Source: Leishmania martiniquensis
Lineage: Eukaryota; Euglenozoa; Kinetoplastea; Trypanosomatida; Trypanosomatidae
Length of the DNA: 64,000 nucleotides
Reading direction: 5' to 3'
NCBI RefSeq assembly: GCF_017916325.1
Contig: NC_090165.1
Span: forward strand, 1,217,501 to 1,281,500
This document shows positions 51,982-63,016 of this stretch, piece after piece. Each line of letters opens with the position of its first letter. Within the stretch, counting starts at the first letter, position 1. Both the position numbers and the translations under genes were made by a program. Under the pieces are notes generated by a model, which was not told the DNA's origin, searched no databases, and worked only from the letters and a program-made list of their open reading frames with translations.

Positions 51982-53004
51982 GAGTTGTGACAGGGCACAG
52001 GCGCACAACGCTGAAGGGGCGGCGGCGCTGGCTGCCCAAGTCTCTGTTATTTGGCTGCTCTCTCCTCTAGTCGTACCACTGGCGGGCAGGTGCCCAAACG
52101 ACAACGCACAGGGAAGAGAAGAACCATCCGTGGCTGCCCTGAGAAGGGGGGTCGTCATGGGGTCTGGCGAGCTTCTTTCCGCCTCGGCCCCCTCCCCCGA
52201 GTCCCGCCTCTTTTCTTCACCCCCCCCACCTTATCAGAGAGAGGTGCACACATGCACGCATGAGCACCCCTGCCGATTCCTTCTCTTTCGCCCGTCGCAC
52301 CCCCTCTGCGCCGCTTACCCGGTCTCTCTCTCCCTCTCCCTCTCCGCATACCCGCCCTCTGTCCTCTGCCGTGCTCTCCTCCATGCCCCCTTTTTTTCGG
52401 GCCAGCCGCCAGTCACATCTGAGAAGCCGTCGGCACGCCGGGGACATCATCCCCCGTCAATGCCCCTTTGCTAAGCGCATCTCCGCTTCCGTTTTTCTGG
52501 TTCTCTTCTTGTGCGCACGCCTAACCCATTTTGAACCGCTCTTTCTCTCTCTGTCACACACGCACACACGCATCGTTTTTCTTGCCCCTTCTCCTGACCA
52601 GCTCCCTAACAGCACCAACGTTCTGCCGACGCGCAGGGACACCGACGCACCTCTCACTTTAGGGCGCTCGGCTTCTTCCCTTCGCATCCGCCTCTGCAAG
52701 ATCACGCAGCCGCACATCCTCTTTTTCTTTCACTTCCCATAGAGCCTTAATTGCCCTTTGTTCACCTTTAGCTGAGACGACGGGCGCAAGCATCCAGTGA
52801 CCTGTCCAGTTTCCATCGCGCGCTAGCAGCGCTCCCTCTGCCTCTCCCTCTTTCTGCTGGTCTTGCCAGCTTGAACGGTTCATCACTGTTTGAGATACGG
52901 CGGAGGCTAATCGACCGCCACTTACCGTTGTAACATCAACAAAGACAACAGGCACGCAACCCGTCTACACGAGTACGTAAAACGAGGCATCGACAGCGCA
53001 CGCA
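51982..53004. other. Spacer, no gene seen
   Basis: C/T-rich throughout, about 1 kb. The acceptor for the TTC5-like gene lies near its right end. Confidence 0.65.
52831..52869 (+). promoter_or_regulatory. Candidate trans-splice acceptor of the TTC5-like gene
   Basis: A strong tract (52831-52864) ends in TTGCCAG, AG at 52867-52868 or adjacent. It lies about 136 nt before the ATG. A weaker alternative is CCTTTAG ending at 52771. Confidence 0.5.
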
Positions 53005-54210
53005 ATGACCGCCCTCGCCGCGCTAGAGAAGGAGGTGGCGGACCTGAAGCGGATTCGCGTCTTCAATGAGACGGTACGCACCGGTGTCGAGCGCGTCTTG
53101 GGGAGTCTTCCGTCGCCTGAAACAGAGAAGGACACAGCCACCAAAGTTCGTATTTTGCTGTTGCGTAGTCAAGCGACGCTGCTGCTTCCTCGCGTTTCAC
53201 GGGAGGCGGAGAAAGATCTCAATGCGGCGCTGAAACTGCAGCCCGGTTCGGCCACAACGTGGGTGGAGCTTAGCGAGTGTTTGCTGCGTCGCAACGCTTT
53301 TAAGGAAGCCTGCGACGCGCTCGACAATGCTCTACGCGTGAGCCCAGCGCACACCGAGGCGCTGTGCAAGTATAGCCAAATCCAGCGGAATCGCTGCGGT
53401 GAGGAAGGGGTCACGCCTGAGCAGCGTAAGGTGTACTTGGATGATGCCGTGACGAAAGCCCGTGCTGCCGTCGGCTCCAATGTGGACGACGCAGACGCAT
53501 GGAACACGCTGGCACTGTCGCTACTGTCGAAGGTGACGCTTGAGGGCGTGACGTTCGACGGCGTCCGCAGGGCACTGGCGGCGATGCAGCAGGCAGAGCG
53601 GAAGTGCCCCGAGAACCCTGACGTACCATACAACAAGGCCGTGCTGGAAAGCCTTCTTGGCCACTTTGGGGCCGCCGCGATGGACTACTGGAAGGCACAA
53701 GGCCTCGACAATGACCGCCTTAGGGGCACCCGCCACCTGGCAGAGGAAAACGCGAAGGTGCTCGCGCGCGCGCAGAGTCGTATGAAGACGTCGAATGGTA
53801 TCGGAAAGCGTGACTTCAAGAAAATCTGTACCCGCATCGAACAGGCCCGTAAAAGGTGCATGCAGACAAGCTCCGCCACGTTGGTTGGTGTCGTAGACGT
53901 CATCACGGAGCCCACGATGCAGCCTGTCACGCTGCTGGTGTCAGATGAGGAGGGGAACTTTGTGTTTTTACTCATGCACGAGGTGCGCGCTTCGTGCTTC
54001 AAGATCGGCGATGTCATCGCCTATCCGGGGACGACTCCTACTGAGCGTATCACGCACAGCATCGCTGCACGTCCAGGGGTGGAGGTGGAGCCTTTGGAGC
54101 TTACCGTGACCCATGCGTATCCAAATCCCAAGGGCATATTGGTCAACGGGCATCCACTGCCCTCCTCTGCGCATGTGCCGCTGCAGATGTCATCTCGCCT
54201 CTTCACGTGA
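53005..54210 (+). CDS. TTC5: TTC5-like protein: TPR repeats plus C-terminal OB fold
   Basis: A 401-aa protein. The N-terminal 240 residues form tetratricopeptide repeats; recognisable units include AEKDLNAALKLQPGSATTWVELSE, AFKEACDALDNALRVSPAHTEALC (both split here by position, about residues 72-130) and NPDVPYNKAVLESLLGHF (about 208-225). The C-terminal 130 residues, from TSSATLVGVVDVITEP on, correspond to the OB-fold domain that distinguishes TTC5/STRAP, including VLVSDEEGN-type and KIGDVIAYPGTTP segments. In animals TTC5 binds nascent tubulin at the ribosome and starts tubulin mRNA decay, and also acts as a nuclear cofactor. Which role applies here is unknown. The length is close to animal TTC5 (about 440). 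Confidence 0.8.
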   Translation: MTALAALEKEVADLKRIRVFNETVRTGVERVLGSLPSPETEKDTATKVRILLLRSQATLLLPRVSREAEKDLNAALKLQPGSATTWVELSECLLRRNAFKEACDALDNALRVSPAHTEALCKYSQIQRNRCGEEGVTPEQRKVYLDDAVTKARAAVGSNVDDADAWNTLALSLLSKVTLEGVTFDGVRRALAAMQQAERKCPENPDVPYNKAVLESLLGHFGAAAMDYWKAQGLDNDRLRGTRHLAEENAKVLARAQSRMKTSNGIGKRDFKKICTRIEQARKRCMQTSSATLVGVVDVITEPTMQPVTLLVSDEEGNFVFLLMHEVRASCFKIGDVIAYPGTTPTERITHSIAARPGVEVEPLELTVTHAYPNPKGILVNGHPLPSSAHVPLQMSSRLFT

Positions 54211-55120
54211 GCTGAGCGAGAGCGGTGATCCGATTTCGGCTTGATGCGAGTGTCGCAAGCACGAGGCGGCGGAATCGACTGCCGAGGCGACTCCCTCTCT
54301 TCCCAACCCTCTTTCACTGACTGCCCTCTTCGGGTTAGGCGGTTATGTTAGTGATCAATATATCGGGCGTAGACAATGACCATGGAGAATAATGCACGTA
54401 GCGGCCACCTTTTCGTAACCTTCTCGTGTCTGCGTCCCTCCCTGCCTGTCTGCGTGCGTGTGAAGTGCGCAGTGCGGCGTCACATGACGGTCTGAGGAAA
54501 AACAAAAGACGACCAGAAAACGAGTGAAAGCGGAGTTGCCCAACAGAAACGGCGCCTCGCTCTCCCTGGGGCTTATGTGTGTGTGTGCTGCTTTAGCTTT
54601 CACGACGGAGAGTCTCTGACATGCAGCATTCACACAGGTACGCGCTGCTTCTGCTCTCCTGATTGCCCGGCTTCGTAATGAGAGGCGTCACGCTGTCCAG
54701 GTGATGAGGCCGCTTGCGTACACAGAGTGAGTCGTGCGCCCCTTCCTCTTGCGCGTAGTTGCCCCACCTACGCCCCTCTTCCACATGCGCAGAGGGTATG
54801 GACTATGTCGATGCCGTCATTTGTCAGCTCCCAGCGTTACTCGATAACGACACTGCTCACATCTTTTGTGTTTCCTCTTGCTCTCGACCTGCATGCCGCA
54901 CATCCACAGAGAAAGGGAGTCCCCTCTCTGACTTCTCCTCTTACCTCCACAGCGTTGGCTTCCTCGCGCGCGAAAGGAAGAGGGCGCTAAGGAAGAGAGA
55001 GAGGCTGTTTCTGCAAGGAGCGCAGCTGCGTGTTTATCATTGTCGTATGACTGCAGATTTGCCACACATCACCTCCTGTTGCTCTCTTCTTCCTGCTAAG
55101 CGGCGACGGTGCCGGCTCCC
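54211..55120. other. Spacer, no gene seen
   Basis: About 0.9 kb of mixed spacer. At the right end a short tract (55071-55097) and AG at 55099-55100 lie 20 nt before the Yippee ATG. Confidence 0.65.
55071..55100 (+). promoter_or_regulatory. Candidate trans-splice acceptor of the Yippee gene
   Basis: C/T-rich tract followed by TAAG; the AG at 55099-55100 gives a 5' UTR of about 20 nt. Confidence 0.5.
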
Positions 55121-55543
55121 ATGGTGAAGCGCCTCCGCACGCGCCTCGCTGCGCCGACCGGCGGTGAGGGCGGCTTTGGCTGCGCATTTTGTGGCGCGCA
55201 CCTCTGTGTCGCCGAGGACATCGTCTCCGACAACTTCCGCGGCCGCCACGGCAAGGCTTTCCTTGTCTCCCGCTGCGAGAATACTTACTACGGCCATCAG
55301 GAGGAGAAGCAGCTGATGACAGGGCTGCATCGCGTGCGCGATGTATTTTGTTCGAACTGTGACCAGTACGTTGGCTGGGGTTACGACTTTGCGGTGGATG
55401 AGCGCGAGATGTACAAGATGCAGCGCTTTGTGCTGGAGCGTCAGCTCATTCGAGTCATCACACATGGGCAGCTGCGCGGGGCCCTCGGCTACAGCATTCC
55501 GGAGGCCAGCATCACCTTTTCGTTGCCTGTGGCACGCTCGTAG
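55121..55543 (+). CDS. Yippee-family zinc-binding protein
   Basis: A 140-aa protein. Two CxxC knuckles, C21-C24 (FGCAFCGAHLC) and C77-C80 (VFCSNCDQYVGWGY), separated by 52 residues, form the Yippee zinc site. Conserved surrounding residues are present: FRGRHGKAFLVSRCENTYYG, then GLHRVRDVFCSNC. This is nearly the whole protein; only about 18 residues precede the domain and about 45 follow. Yippee proteins share the cereblon/MIS18 beta-tent fold and occur in GID-type ubiquitin ligases and at the centrosome in animals; the trypanosomatid function is unknown. The ATG at 55121 is preferred to the non-ATG extension from 55109. Confidence 0.92.
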   Translation: MVKRLRTRLAAPTGGEGGFGCAFCGAHLCVAEDIVSDNFRGRHGKAFLVSRCENTYYGHQEEKQLMTGLHRVRDVFCSNCDQYVGWGYDFAVDEREMYKMQRFVLERQLIRVITHGQLRGALGYSIPEASITFSLPVARS

Positions 55544-56416
55544 GCTCTCGACTTGTGGCAGATGCGTTGGAGTGATTTGGCCGCACGTGTGTGGCAGCGC
55601 TGCATGAACTCTACGCTCGTTAGACAGGTGCCCATATGTCCTGCGCGGCGTCGCGAGATATCGGCTGAGGTGCTGAAAGCGTCGGGTCTTCCCATCTTTT
55701 GCCTCTCACCGTCCTAGCCGTGGTCGGGGCCCGCCTCCCTTTTCTTCCACTGTTCTCATATGCTCACTCGCAAAGCGGAGGAAGATAACGACAGCCCTGC
55801 CCATTGTGCTTCGCCACATGTGCGTTTTCCTCCCCCCTCTCTCTCTCGCTCACCTCCATCTCTGTGGTGCTCCTTTCAGTGCACATGATGCTGCACCTCT
55901 TCGCTTGAGACACTTGCCGGTGATAGACGAGCGTGCCTGCCTGCCTGTCAGTTTGCGCATGCCTGCGCGTCGCTGAGCAAGAGAAAGTGATTCGAAGCCC
56001 TCGAAAACAATGAGCACGCGCAAAGACGCATGAGAGACACGACAGTGCCACACTGCTCCTGTGTGACTCTCATTGTGTGGCCTCCTTTCCGCTTTGGTGC
56101 ACCTCACACTCATCCACCCTGTCTTCTGGAGCGTGAGTTGCGCCTTATAGCCCCTAATCCGCCCGTGTTGCCGGGGATGAGATTCTCTGACGTGCTCCGC
56201 GGCTCTCCATTTTATGCAGAACGTCGATTCTTCGACGTCTCCCTCACCTGTGCCATTGCTGTCCCTCTCTTGGCGTCCACATAAGTGTGATGTGCGGCAT
56301 TGGTGCGCCCCTTTGACCCTTTTTTTTCGCACTTCGTAAGTGCCTCTCAGTTCTTTTTTTTTCGTGGAGGGGGGTTCCTGCTGCGCCCCTCGAGCCGGCC
56401 TTTTCTATGTGACACA
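55544..56416. other. Spacer, no gene seen
   Basis: About 0.9 kb without a convincing frame. The T-rich tracts at 56308-56328 and 56350-56362 precede the kinase gene, with candidate AGs at 56339-56340 and 56349-56350. Confidence 0.65.
56308..56350 (+). promoter_or_regulatory. Candidate trans-splice acceptor of the CK1 gene
   Basis: A pyrimidine tract with eight T is followed by AGs at 56339-56340 and 56349-56350, about 67-77 nt before the ATG at 56417. Confidence 0.5.
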
Positions 56417-57592
56417 ATGCCGGCGTCCTCACACAAGCAGGGCAGTGCGGAGACGGATAGCCGCGCTACCGGCACAGCAAGTAAGCGCGCACAGGATGTG
56501 CTGATCGGAGGCCGCTTTTGCATTCAGGAGCGCCTGGGTGGCGGCGCCTTTGGTGAGGTATTCAAAGGTATCGAGGTACACACTGGACTTCCAGTCGCAA
56601 TGAAGATGGAGCTGACAAAGGACGTCCATCGCTCGCACCTGAACCTGGAGAACCGAATCTACAAAAAGTTCAATGAATGCCCGGTGACTGTGGGGATTCC
56701 AAAGTCGTACTACTGCGGCCGCGTGGGGGATTACACCGTCATGGTGATGAGTCTCCTCGGCCCGTGCCTGGAGGATCTCTTCGACGCGTGCCACCGAAAG
56801 TTTAGCTTCAAAACGGTCTGCATGATCGGTATCCAGATCGTTCAGCGACTCCAGTATCTTCACAGCGTTGGGTACCTTCACCGTGACATCAAGCCAGAGA
56901 ATTTCGTCATGGGCCTCGGTCCGAACTCGCACATCGTGTACGTGATCGACGTTGGCCTGTCCAAGGCGTGGCGCGACTCCACAGGAAAGCACACCCCGTA
57001 CGCGGAGGGCAAGTCGCTGACCGGCACGGCACGGTACGTCAGCATCAACACCCACCAGGGTATTCAGCAGTCTCGGCGTGACGACTTAGAGTCTGTCTCC
57101 TACCTGCTTGCCTACTTTGTGCGTGGCAACCTACCGTGGCAGGGGCTCAAGTCGCCTAAGAGGGACGCGCGCTTTGAGCGCATTCGAGACGTCAAGATAG
57201 CCACGTCACCGGCGGAGCTATGCAAGGGCTGTCCCCATCAGCTGGCCGACTTCGTCGAGTACACCCGTTCCCTCCAGTTTGAGGCGGAGCCGGACTACGG
57301 CTACTGTGTCAAGCTGCTTTCCTCGGCGATCGCGGACATGGGGGAGGAGTACGACTACTGCTACCAGTGGATCGACCGGGGCGAGGGCGATCCTGGCTCA
57401 GAGGCTCGCGGATCCGCTCATAGCCAGCGTGCCTCTGGCGCACAGTCCGGCATTGCTCTTCGCGGCTCCAACGTCATGGCCTCCTCCGTCTTTGTGGGAG
57501 ATAGCGTGGCGAACGCGATGAGCAAATCTCAGCTGAGCAGCAACTTTATGGAAGAGATGCAGGACGCCTACGGCCTCAATGACTACTTTTGA
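56417..57592 (+). CDS. Casein kinase 1 family protein kinase with DVG instead of DFG
   Basis: A 391-aa Ser/Thr kinase. Glycine loop ERLGGGAFGEVFKG (about 38-51), ATP-anchoring Lys63 in VAMK, catalytic loop HRDIKPENF (H155-F163), and the CK1 hallmark SLTGTARYVSINTHQG followed by QSRRDDLES identify the family. The metal-binding motif reads DVG (178-180, codons GAC GTT GGC) where CK1 enzymes normally have DFG. The Asp is kept, so activity is likely but the regulatory position is altered. The C-terminal tail (about 320-391) is Ser/Ala/Gly-rich and differs from the CK1 delta/epsilon tail. The frame is open to 56300, but the upstream part contains the splice region. Leishmania encodes several CK1 isoforms; I cannot say which this is. 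Confidence 0.9.
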   Translation: MPASSHKQGSAETDSRATGTASKRAQDVLIGGRFCIQERLGGGAFGEVFKGIEVHTGLPVAMKMELTKDVHRSHLNLENRIYKKFNECPVTVGIPKSYYCGRVGDYTVMVMSLLGPCLEDLFDACHRKFSFKTVCMIGIQIVQRLQYLHSVGYLHRDIKPENFVMGLGPNSHIVYVIDVGLSKAWRDSTGKHTPYAEGKSLTGTARYVSINTHQGIQQSRRDDLESVSYLLAYFVRGNLPWQGLKSPKRDARFERIRDVKIATSPAELCKGCPHQLADFVEYTRSLQFEAEPDYGYCVKLLSSAIADMGEEYDYCYQWIDRGEGDPGSEARGSAHSQRASGAQSGIALRGSNVMASSVFVGDSVANAMSKSQLSSNFMEEMQDAYGLNDYF

Positions 57593-58158
57593 GGAGGGGC
57601 ACCGTACAGGAAGACGCTCTGCCTGCTGAGGGTAATGTATTATAGTGTGGTGGCGGTGGTGTCTTTTGTGTGTGTGTGTGGGCGTGTTTGAGGCGTATCT
57701 GCGGTGACGCGCGCTCTTCTCTGCTGAGAGAGAGAGAGAAAGGGCGGGGGCGGCCGCGGTGACGTGTCCTCTTTATTCTTTTTATTTCTGTAGCACCTGA
57801 GGACTCTTCATGTGAACAGTCAGTATCAGCGTGTGTGTGTGCGCGCGCGCATGTGTCACCGGTTAAGCGCGGTGATTTTTTTCATTAGCCATACGATTGT
57901 CTGCCTTCTTTCCTCTACGTTGGACATGTGCATCTTTTCTGAAGGGGGGAGGGGCGGCGTTTTTTTTGACCCATCTCTTACCGTGCCGTTGCACGTGTGA
58001 GCCATGCGGGCGGACGAAACTTTTCTTTTTCCTGCGTGCATCGCGTTGTGCTGCTATGCCGTGCCCACAGCCGTGACGTTTTTTTTATCATTATTATTGC
58101 GCATTTCCTCTGTTGGCTCCTGCCGCATGTCTCTTGACAGATCTCTTAGTGGCCTCAT

Positions 58159-58182
58159 CACACACATATATATATGTGTGTG
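58159..58182. repeat. Perfect 24-bp palindrome (CA/TA/TG)
   Basis: CACACACA, a TA core and TGTGTGTG read the same on both strands. It can extrude as a cruciform and lies in the presumed 3' UTR of the CK1 gene. Confidence 0.85.
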
Positions 58183-61100
58183 TATATGTGTGTATAAATA
58201 TATTTCTGTTGCTTTATCTCCGCAGTGCCGAGACGGCCCCGCGAACATATCGCATTGTACTATTTTTGCCTGTCTTCTGTTTCCATGACGCCACACCGGT
58301 AGATCATCTCTGCCTACCGCCCCCCTTCCCTTGACTCCCTCTCTTCACTTTTACACGCTTCAGCAGGACGTACGGCGACATCACATCCATGGCAACCTGA
58401 AGGAAGCGACAGCGTCCGCGTCTCCCTCATATCTTCGCTGCACATCTTCTTTTGACTGTGTCTCTCCCGTTCACGATGCCTGTCGTGCCAACGGTATCTT
58501 CAGCCCAACGCCCACGAACGTAAAGGCGCATTCGTAGGCTGCAGAACGGGTATGAGAAGGGTGACACCGCGCACTTTGCTCTGCTGCCAATGCGCTCTCA
58601 CTCCTCCATGGCCAGGCCTCTCCTTAGCGTCTGCACTGCGATGGGAACAGGAGGGGCGCGAGCAGCAATGGTGCGCTGTCGAACCTCTGAGCGCGCGTGG
58701 CTCGCACCATGCGGCTCCTCTCTCGGTACAACCCTCAGAGGATCTCCTCATTCTTTCCTGGATCTGTAGTCGCCTCGTCTTCGTTGCGCTTTGGACTTCG
58801 AGGGCGGCTGCCCTTCTTTCTTTTCCCGCTTTGCTCAGCATGAAGAAGCGAAGAGGAATTACCTTCGAAAGGAAGCGCCGTATTCTTACGCCTCGTGGAG
58901 AGCAACACATCGCACTTTCGCGGCTCCTCCGTGGAATGGGGCTGGGCGTGTCATGGGATCACCTTTCTCTTTTCATTCTCTCGCACATTTTTGTTCGTGC
59001 ATTAGCCTCGCCGCTGCCAGCGCCGTGCTCCACCGCGGCCCTGTGCTTAGCTGACTCGCAAATGTTTTCTGACCCCCTCAGAATGCCGCACCTCCAAGGC
59101 CGTCCTTCAAGCTGCCCACGGCCCCGCTCGCGGAGACATGGGGAGGAGATTCACGCAGCAATGCTCAATAGAAAATCGGGTCGCGAAAGGGCCGTTGCCT
59201 GACCGCTCGACGGAGCAACTGAAGGAAAGCACGCCGGGCCATCTGCAAAGGGAGGGGGACCTAATAGGGACGGGTGCCACGCGCGACTGAATCCAAAGGC
59301 ACGCGTTGGTACTCGTCCATGTTGACGTGCCACGCTTTCCTCCACCCACCTCAAGTGGCACCGACAGAAGCTGAGGACTGAGAGCGTCTTGCCAACAGCA
59401 CCAGGCAGAGTGAGGCGCTGGGCCACGTCTGGGACTAAGTCGGGGGCGCCTCTCCCGGGAAAACACAGTCGCGGCGAAGGGGCCCTCTCCCTCACCCCCT
59501 CCCGGCGGATACAGAAGAAGAGATTTCCGCGTGCGCGCCATCGGACCTGACGCTGGCGGCGTCTGCGTCGCTCCCTGCCCACTGAACGCCATTGTCGGCA
59601 TGCCGGTCGGCAACCGCCCGATGCCCAACAGGTTGCTGAACCTGGATGCTTCCTTCGGTGGTCGTCACTCGCAGAGACTCGGTGGTCTCCGTTGCACCAA
59701 GAGCCGACGCGGCGGGGGACTGATTGCCTCGGGCAAACAGGTGGCGGGGCTTTGTCCTGGCGCCGCGGCCACACCGTACGGCAGCATACTCGGGTGTTGG
59801 CCCTTCTCCAGGAGCACGTGTGGCGAAGCGTCTGCGAGAGACGGCAGGGGCTGGCTGACGAAGGTTTACGTGTGCCATCCGCGCAGCCGCGCCCCTCGAC
59901 GCGACGCAAACGCTGCGGCGAGGTGAAGGTGCGACTTGCCGGCGGCGGCTGTTGTCAAGGCACGACTTGGACTATTGCGTTCGACTTGCGCTTGCGGGCA
60001 TACGCACCTGAGCACCTCCTGCTGGCATGCGGTGCACCGCCAGCGCTGCCCAATGCCTCGGTCGCGCGCATGGCACGAAGAAGCTCACAGGAGGGGGGCT
60101 TTTTTTTACGGTATCCCAAACGCCGTCATTGCGGTGACTGGAGGGCTGCCGCTGCTGTGAGGGGTGTGGGCGGAGAGCGGCGGGAGGGGAGAGTGGAGAA
60201 TGCGAATCGGCGGATGCGGATGAATGTCTGCGAGCGCCGCTGTGAGGGGTGAAAGGAGTGGGCCCAGAGAATGCCCGGAGGAAGCGGCTGGGGGGGGGGT
60301 GGACTTGTCGCTGACGCATCGGCGACGCGGATGCCTGCGAGGGCGTGTCGATGGGCAGCCTGCCGCCGTTCTGGCCGATCCGGCGGGTGTTATCGATGGG
60401 CAAAAGGGTATCGTGCCCAATGCTGTGGCGGTAGGGGCGGTGTCGAGCAGGTGAGGCGTGCGTGTCAGCGACCGCCGCGAAATGTGAAAATGAGGCGTCC
60501 TCTTGTGAGCGTTGGCATCCGCTGACGGCCGCGGTGTTGCTGCGGGCCGCGAAGCGAAGGGAAGCGGGGTGTCCCCTTACCAATGACGAAGCGGGAAGGA
60601 GTTCCCACCCGACGCAGCCGAGGCCATCAGGCGCTTCTCAGGAATCGCCACTGTATGCATGTGGGTGTGTGTCAGGGCGTGGCGGTGAAAGGGTGCGCAT
60701 TCGAACGCCATGGCTCATCGCCATGCCTGGTGGGTGGGAACTGGTCGCTTCTGTGCCTCTTCGCTGTGGGTGCGTCGCCAACTTTGAAGGGGAGGGCGCA
60801 TGCTCGAGGGAAGCGACATGGTTGCGAGTACCGGGCAGAAGTGCGATGCAGGTTTCTTACACAGAGAGAGAGCATGCGGAAAGGCACATTGCAGAGGACG
60901 GCGTGCCAGTGAATGAACTGACGCGCACAGCAGCGCAGGCAGCCTTCGCAATGCTGCATCTGTACCGGGGCTATGGGACCGCTGTTTCGATGAGAAAGGT
61001 GGGCGTGCGCAATGCCGCCGCCGAGCCCCTCGGCAGGAAGGGAGGCGGGAGGCGAGCGCCGTGGCGCCAAAGGGCCCCACGGCCGGTAAAGCGAAGCTGC

Positions 61101-62630
61101 TGAAGCCCATGCTTTACATGGGGGGGCGAATCGCCGCCTGGCGCCCCCGCCAGCGGAGGGGCGGCCACAGCCCCTAAAGCCGACAGAGCCACCCCAAGAG
61201 ATCACGACGACGGAGACGCAGCGCGATGGCCCCACCCACCGCCACCCCAAACATACACATACAACATTTTCGCCGCCCCCACCCCGTTTGTGCAAAAGGA
61301 GATCGCTGGCCGTCTGTGGATTTCAGGAGCCATCAGAAGTGTAGGCGGTGCCAAAAGCAGGCCCCGCCAGAGACACGGGGGTGGACACAGTTGGCCCCAC
61401 ACCCGGAGAAACACCCCACGCACAGCACGTTCCCGATGCGGGGTGCACATGGCGGGGGCATGGCTGCGGTGGGGGCGATGAAAGGTAGACGAGGATGCAG
61501 TACTAAAATACACGTTCATTTTCTTGCTTCCCATTGAGTCCTGTTCACGCCCCGCCCCATCCGACTCATGCAGAAAGTTGGCCGAGCCTGAGTTCGTGTC
61601 TCTGTCGCTTCCACCTCGAATTGGGATGCGCATCATGGCGCGGCACCGCCGCCTGTGGGTATGCAAAGAAAGTGCTTGTTCCGAGGGGGTGGGAAAGGCA
61701 GCTGACTGCGCGCCGTTAGAGTAGGGGCCAGACGGCGTGTGACGGCCCCTTGGTCGATCGTATGGGTAGCGGCTGGCGGCAACGCTTTGGCCAACGTGTC
61801 ATATCATCTGTGGGCGACACCGCGATCGCAGCCTCCGGCTGGAGAGGGGGCGGTAGGCACGCTGAGGTGCTGGACACGGTACGGAATGCGCCACTGCGTG
61901 TTAGCGAGGCTGATCAGCAGCACCCCCACCCCGCATAATATCCTCTGGGGGGGATATTACCGCGTCTTTGCGAGTAGCAAATAGGGGCGCGGGTGCCCCC
62001 TTCGGTGGACAGACTATCACTTTAGCCTGGCCGCAGAGAGCTCTTTTCAGCTTTGCAGCGACCGCATTGGAGATGCGCCACGCAACGGAAAAGAAGTCTT
62101 CAGTCTGGCACACATGTTTGCGCGTTTTCTTCGTTTTAGTAACGATGTTCGCACAGCACAGTGCGATGGTGAGCCGATTTGATGGCTTTCGATGCGCTGC
62201 GGGGGGGCATGGGAGGCGCATCGACAGCTGCGCCACATAAAGAGGAGCGGTACAATGCGTTACGGAACCTCGGGGATACCGCCGCGGCGTTGTTGAGAAC
62301 AGTACGCGAGGGGGTTGCGCGAGGGGCAACGCCGCACGGCTGTGACGTCGGCAATATCTCACTGCGAGGAAGACAATGGTGGCGTTGAGGTGTCAGGAAA
62401 AGATCGCCATTGCACGGCACCTGCCAGCAACGCTGGCTGACGGAGGGTGCACCGACGGCTCTGTATGTGGATGCCGGGGCGCTGGCAATGAATGCAGCGT
62501 GTGGCACCATAGGCTCGGTGCAGATGGCCTTTGTCGCTCACCGTTTACCCTGTTGCGCGTGCACCGAGAGAGACGCTGCACAACGACGTCGGGGGGGCAT
62601 TGGGTGCCGTTCCGCGTGGGCGGCTCGACA

Positions 62631-63016
62631 TGAACTCGCCAACGCCCTTCAATGCCAGCATTGACATTGAGGCAGCGCACCTCTACGGTTGTGTGTCCCT
62701 TCCATCCACGTGGTGCGTACTCGAAGAGCGTTGGAGAATCGGGCAGATGGCCAGCTGGAGTGGAGGAGGAGGGGGCGCCACGGCACTGCAGTCGTTGGCA
62801 AAGAAGGCAATATCTCACCTGGGTGAGCGCAAAGACTGGCAGGAAATACTTTTTGGTGCATTGGTGGATAGGCTCACTACAGTCGTGCACGCGATCATGG
62901 ATGAGGTTACGAGATGCGTGACAGCCTCGGAGGAACTGCGTTGCACCAGAAAGCAAATCTGCACGTTACAGCGTGCCGCTTTTACCTCTTCCTCTTCTCA
63001 CTACATTACTTGGTGA
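62631..63016 (+). CDS. Possible small protein or relic, function unknown
   Basis: A 128-aa frame from ATG 62631 (MNSPTPFNASIDIEAAHLYG); the frame is open further left to 62531. The part from about 62800 on (KDWQEILFGALVDRLTTVVH, then AIMDEVTRCVTASEE) has amphipathic helical spacing and Trp/Lys/Asp use unlike the spacer translations. Against it: no polypyrimidine tract with AG is seen within 500 nt upstream, and protein-like stretches in other frames just upstream (for example 62410-62560) suggest a frameshifted relic. No family recognised. Confidence 0.3.

Noticed and set aside
59000..62900. Retrotransposon reverse transcriptase
   Set aside because: I scanned both strands for a Y/F-A-D-D box and for typical endonuclease signatures and found none; the block is reported only as unexplained.
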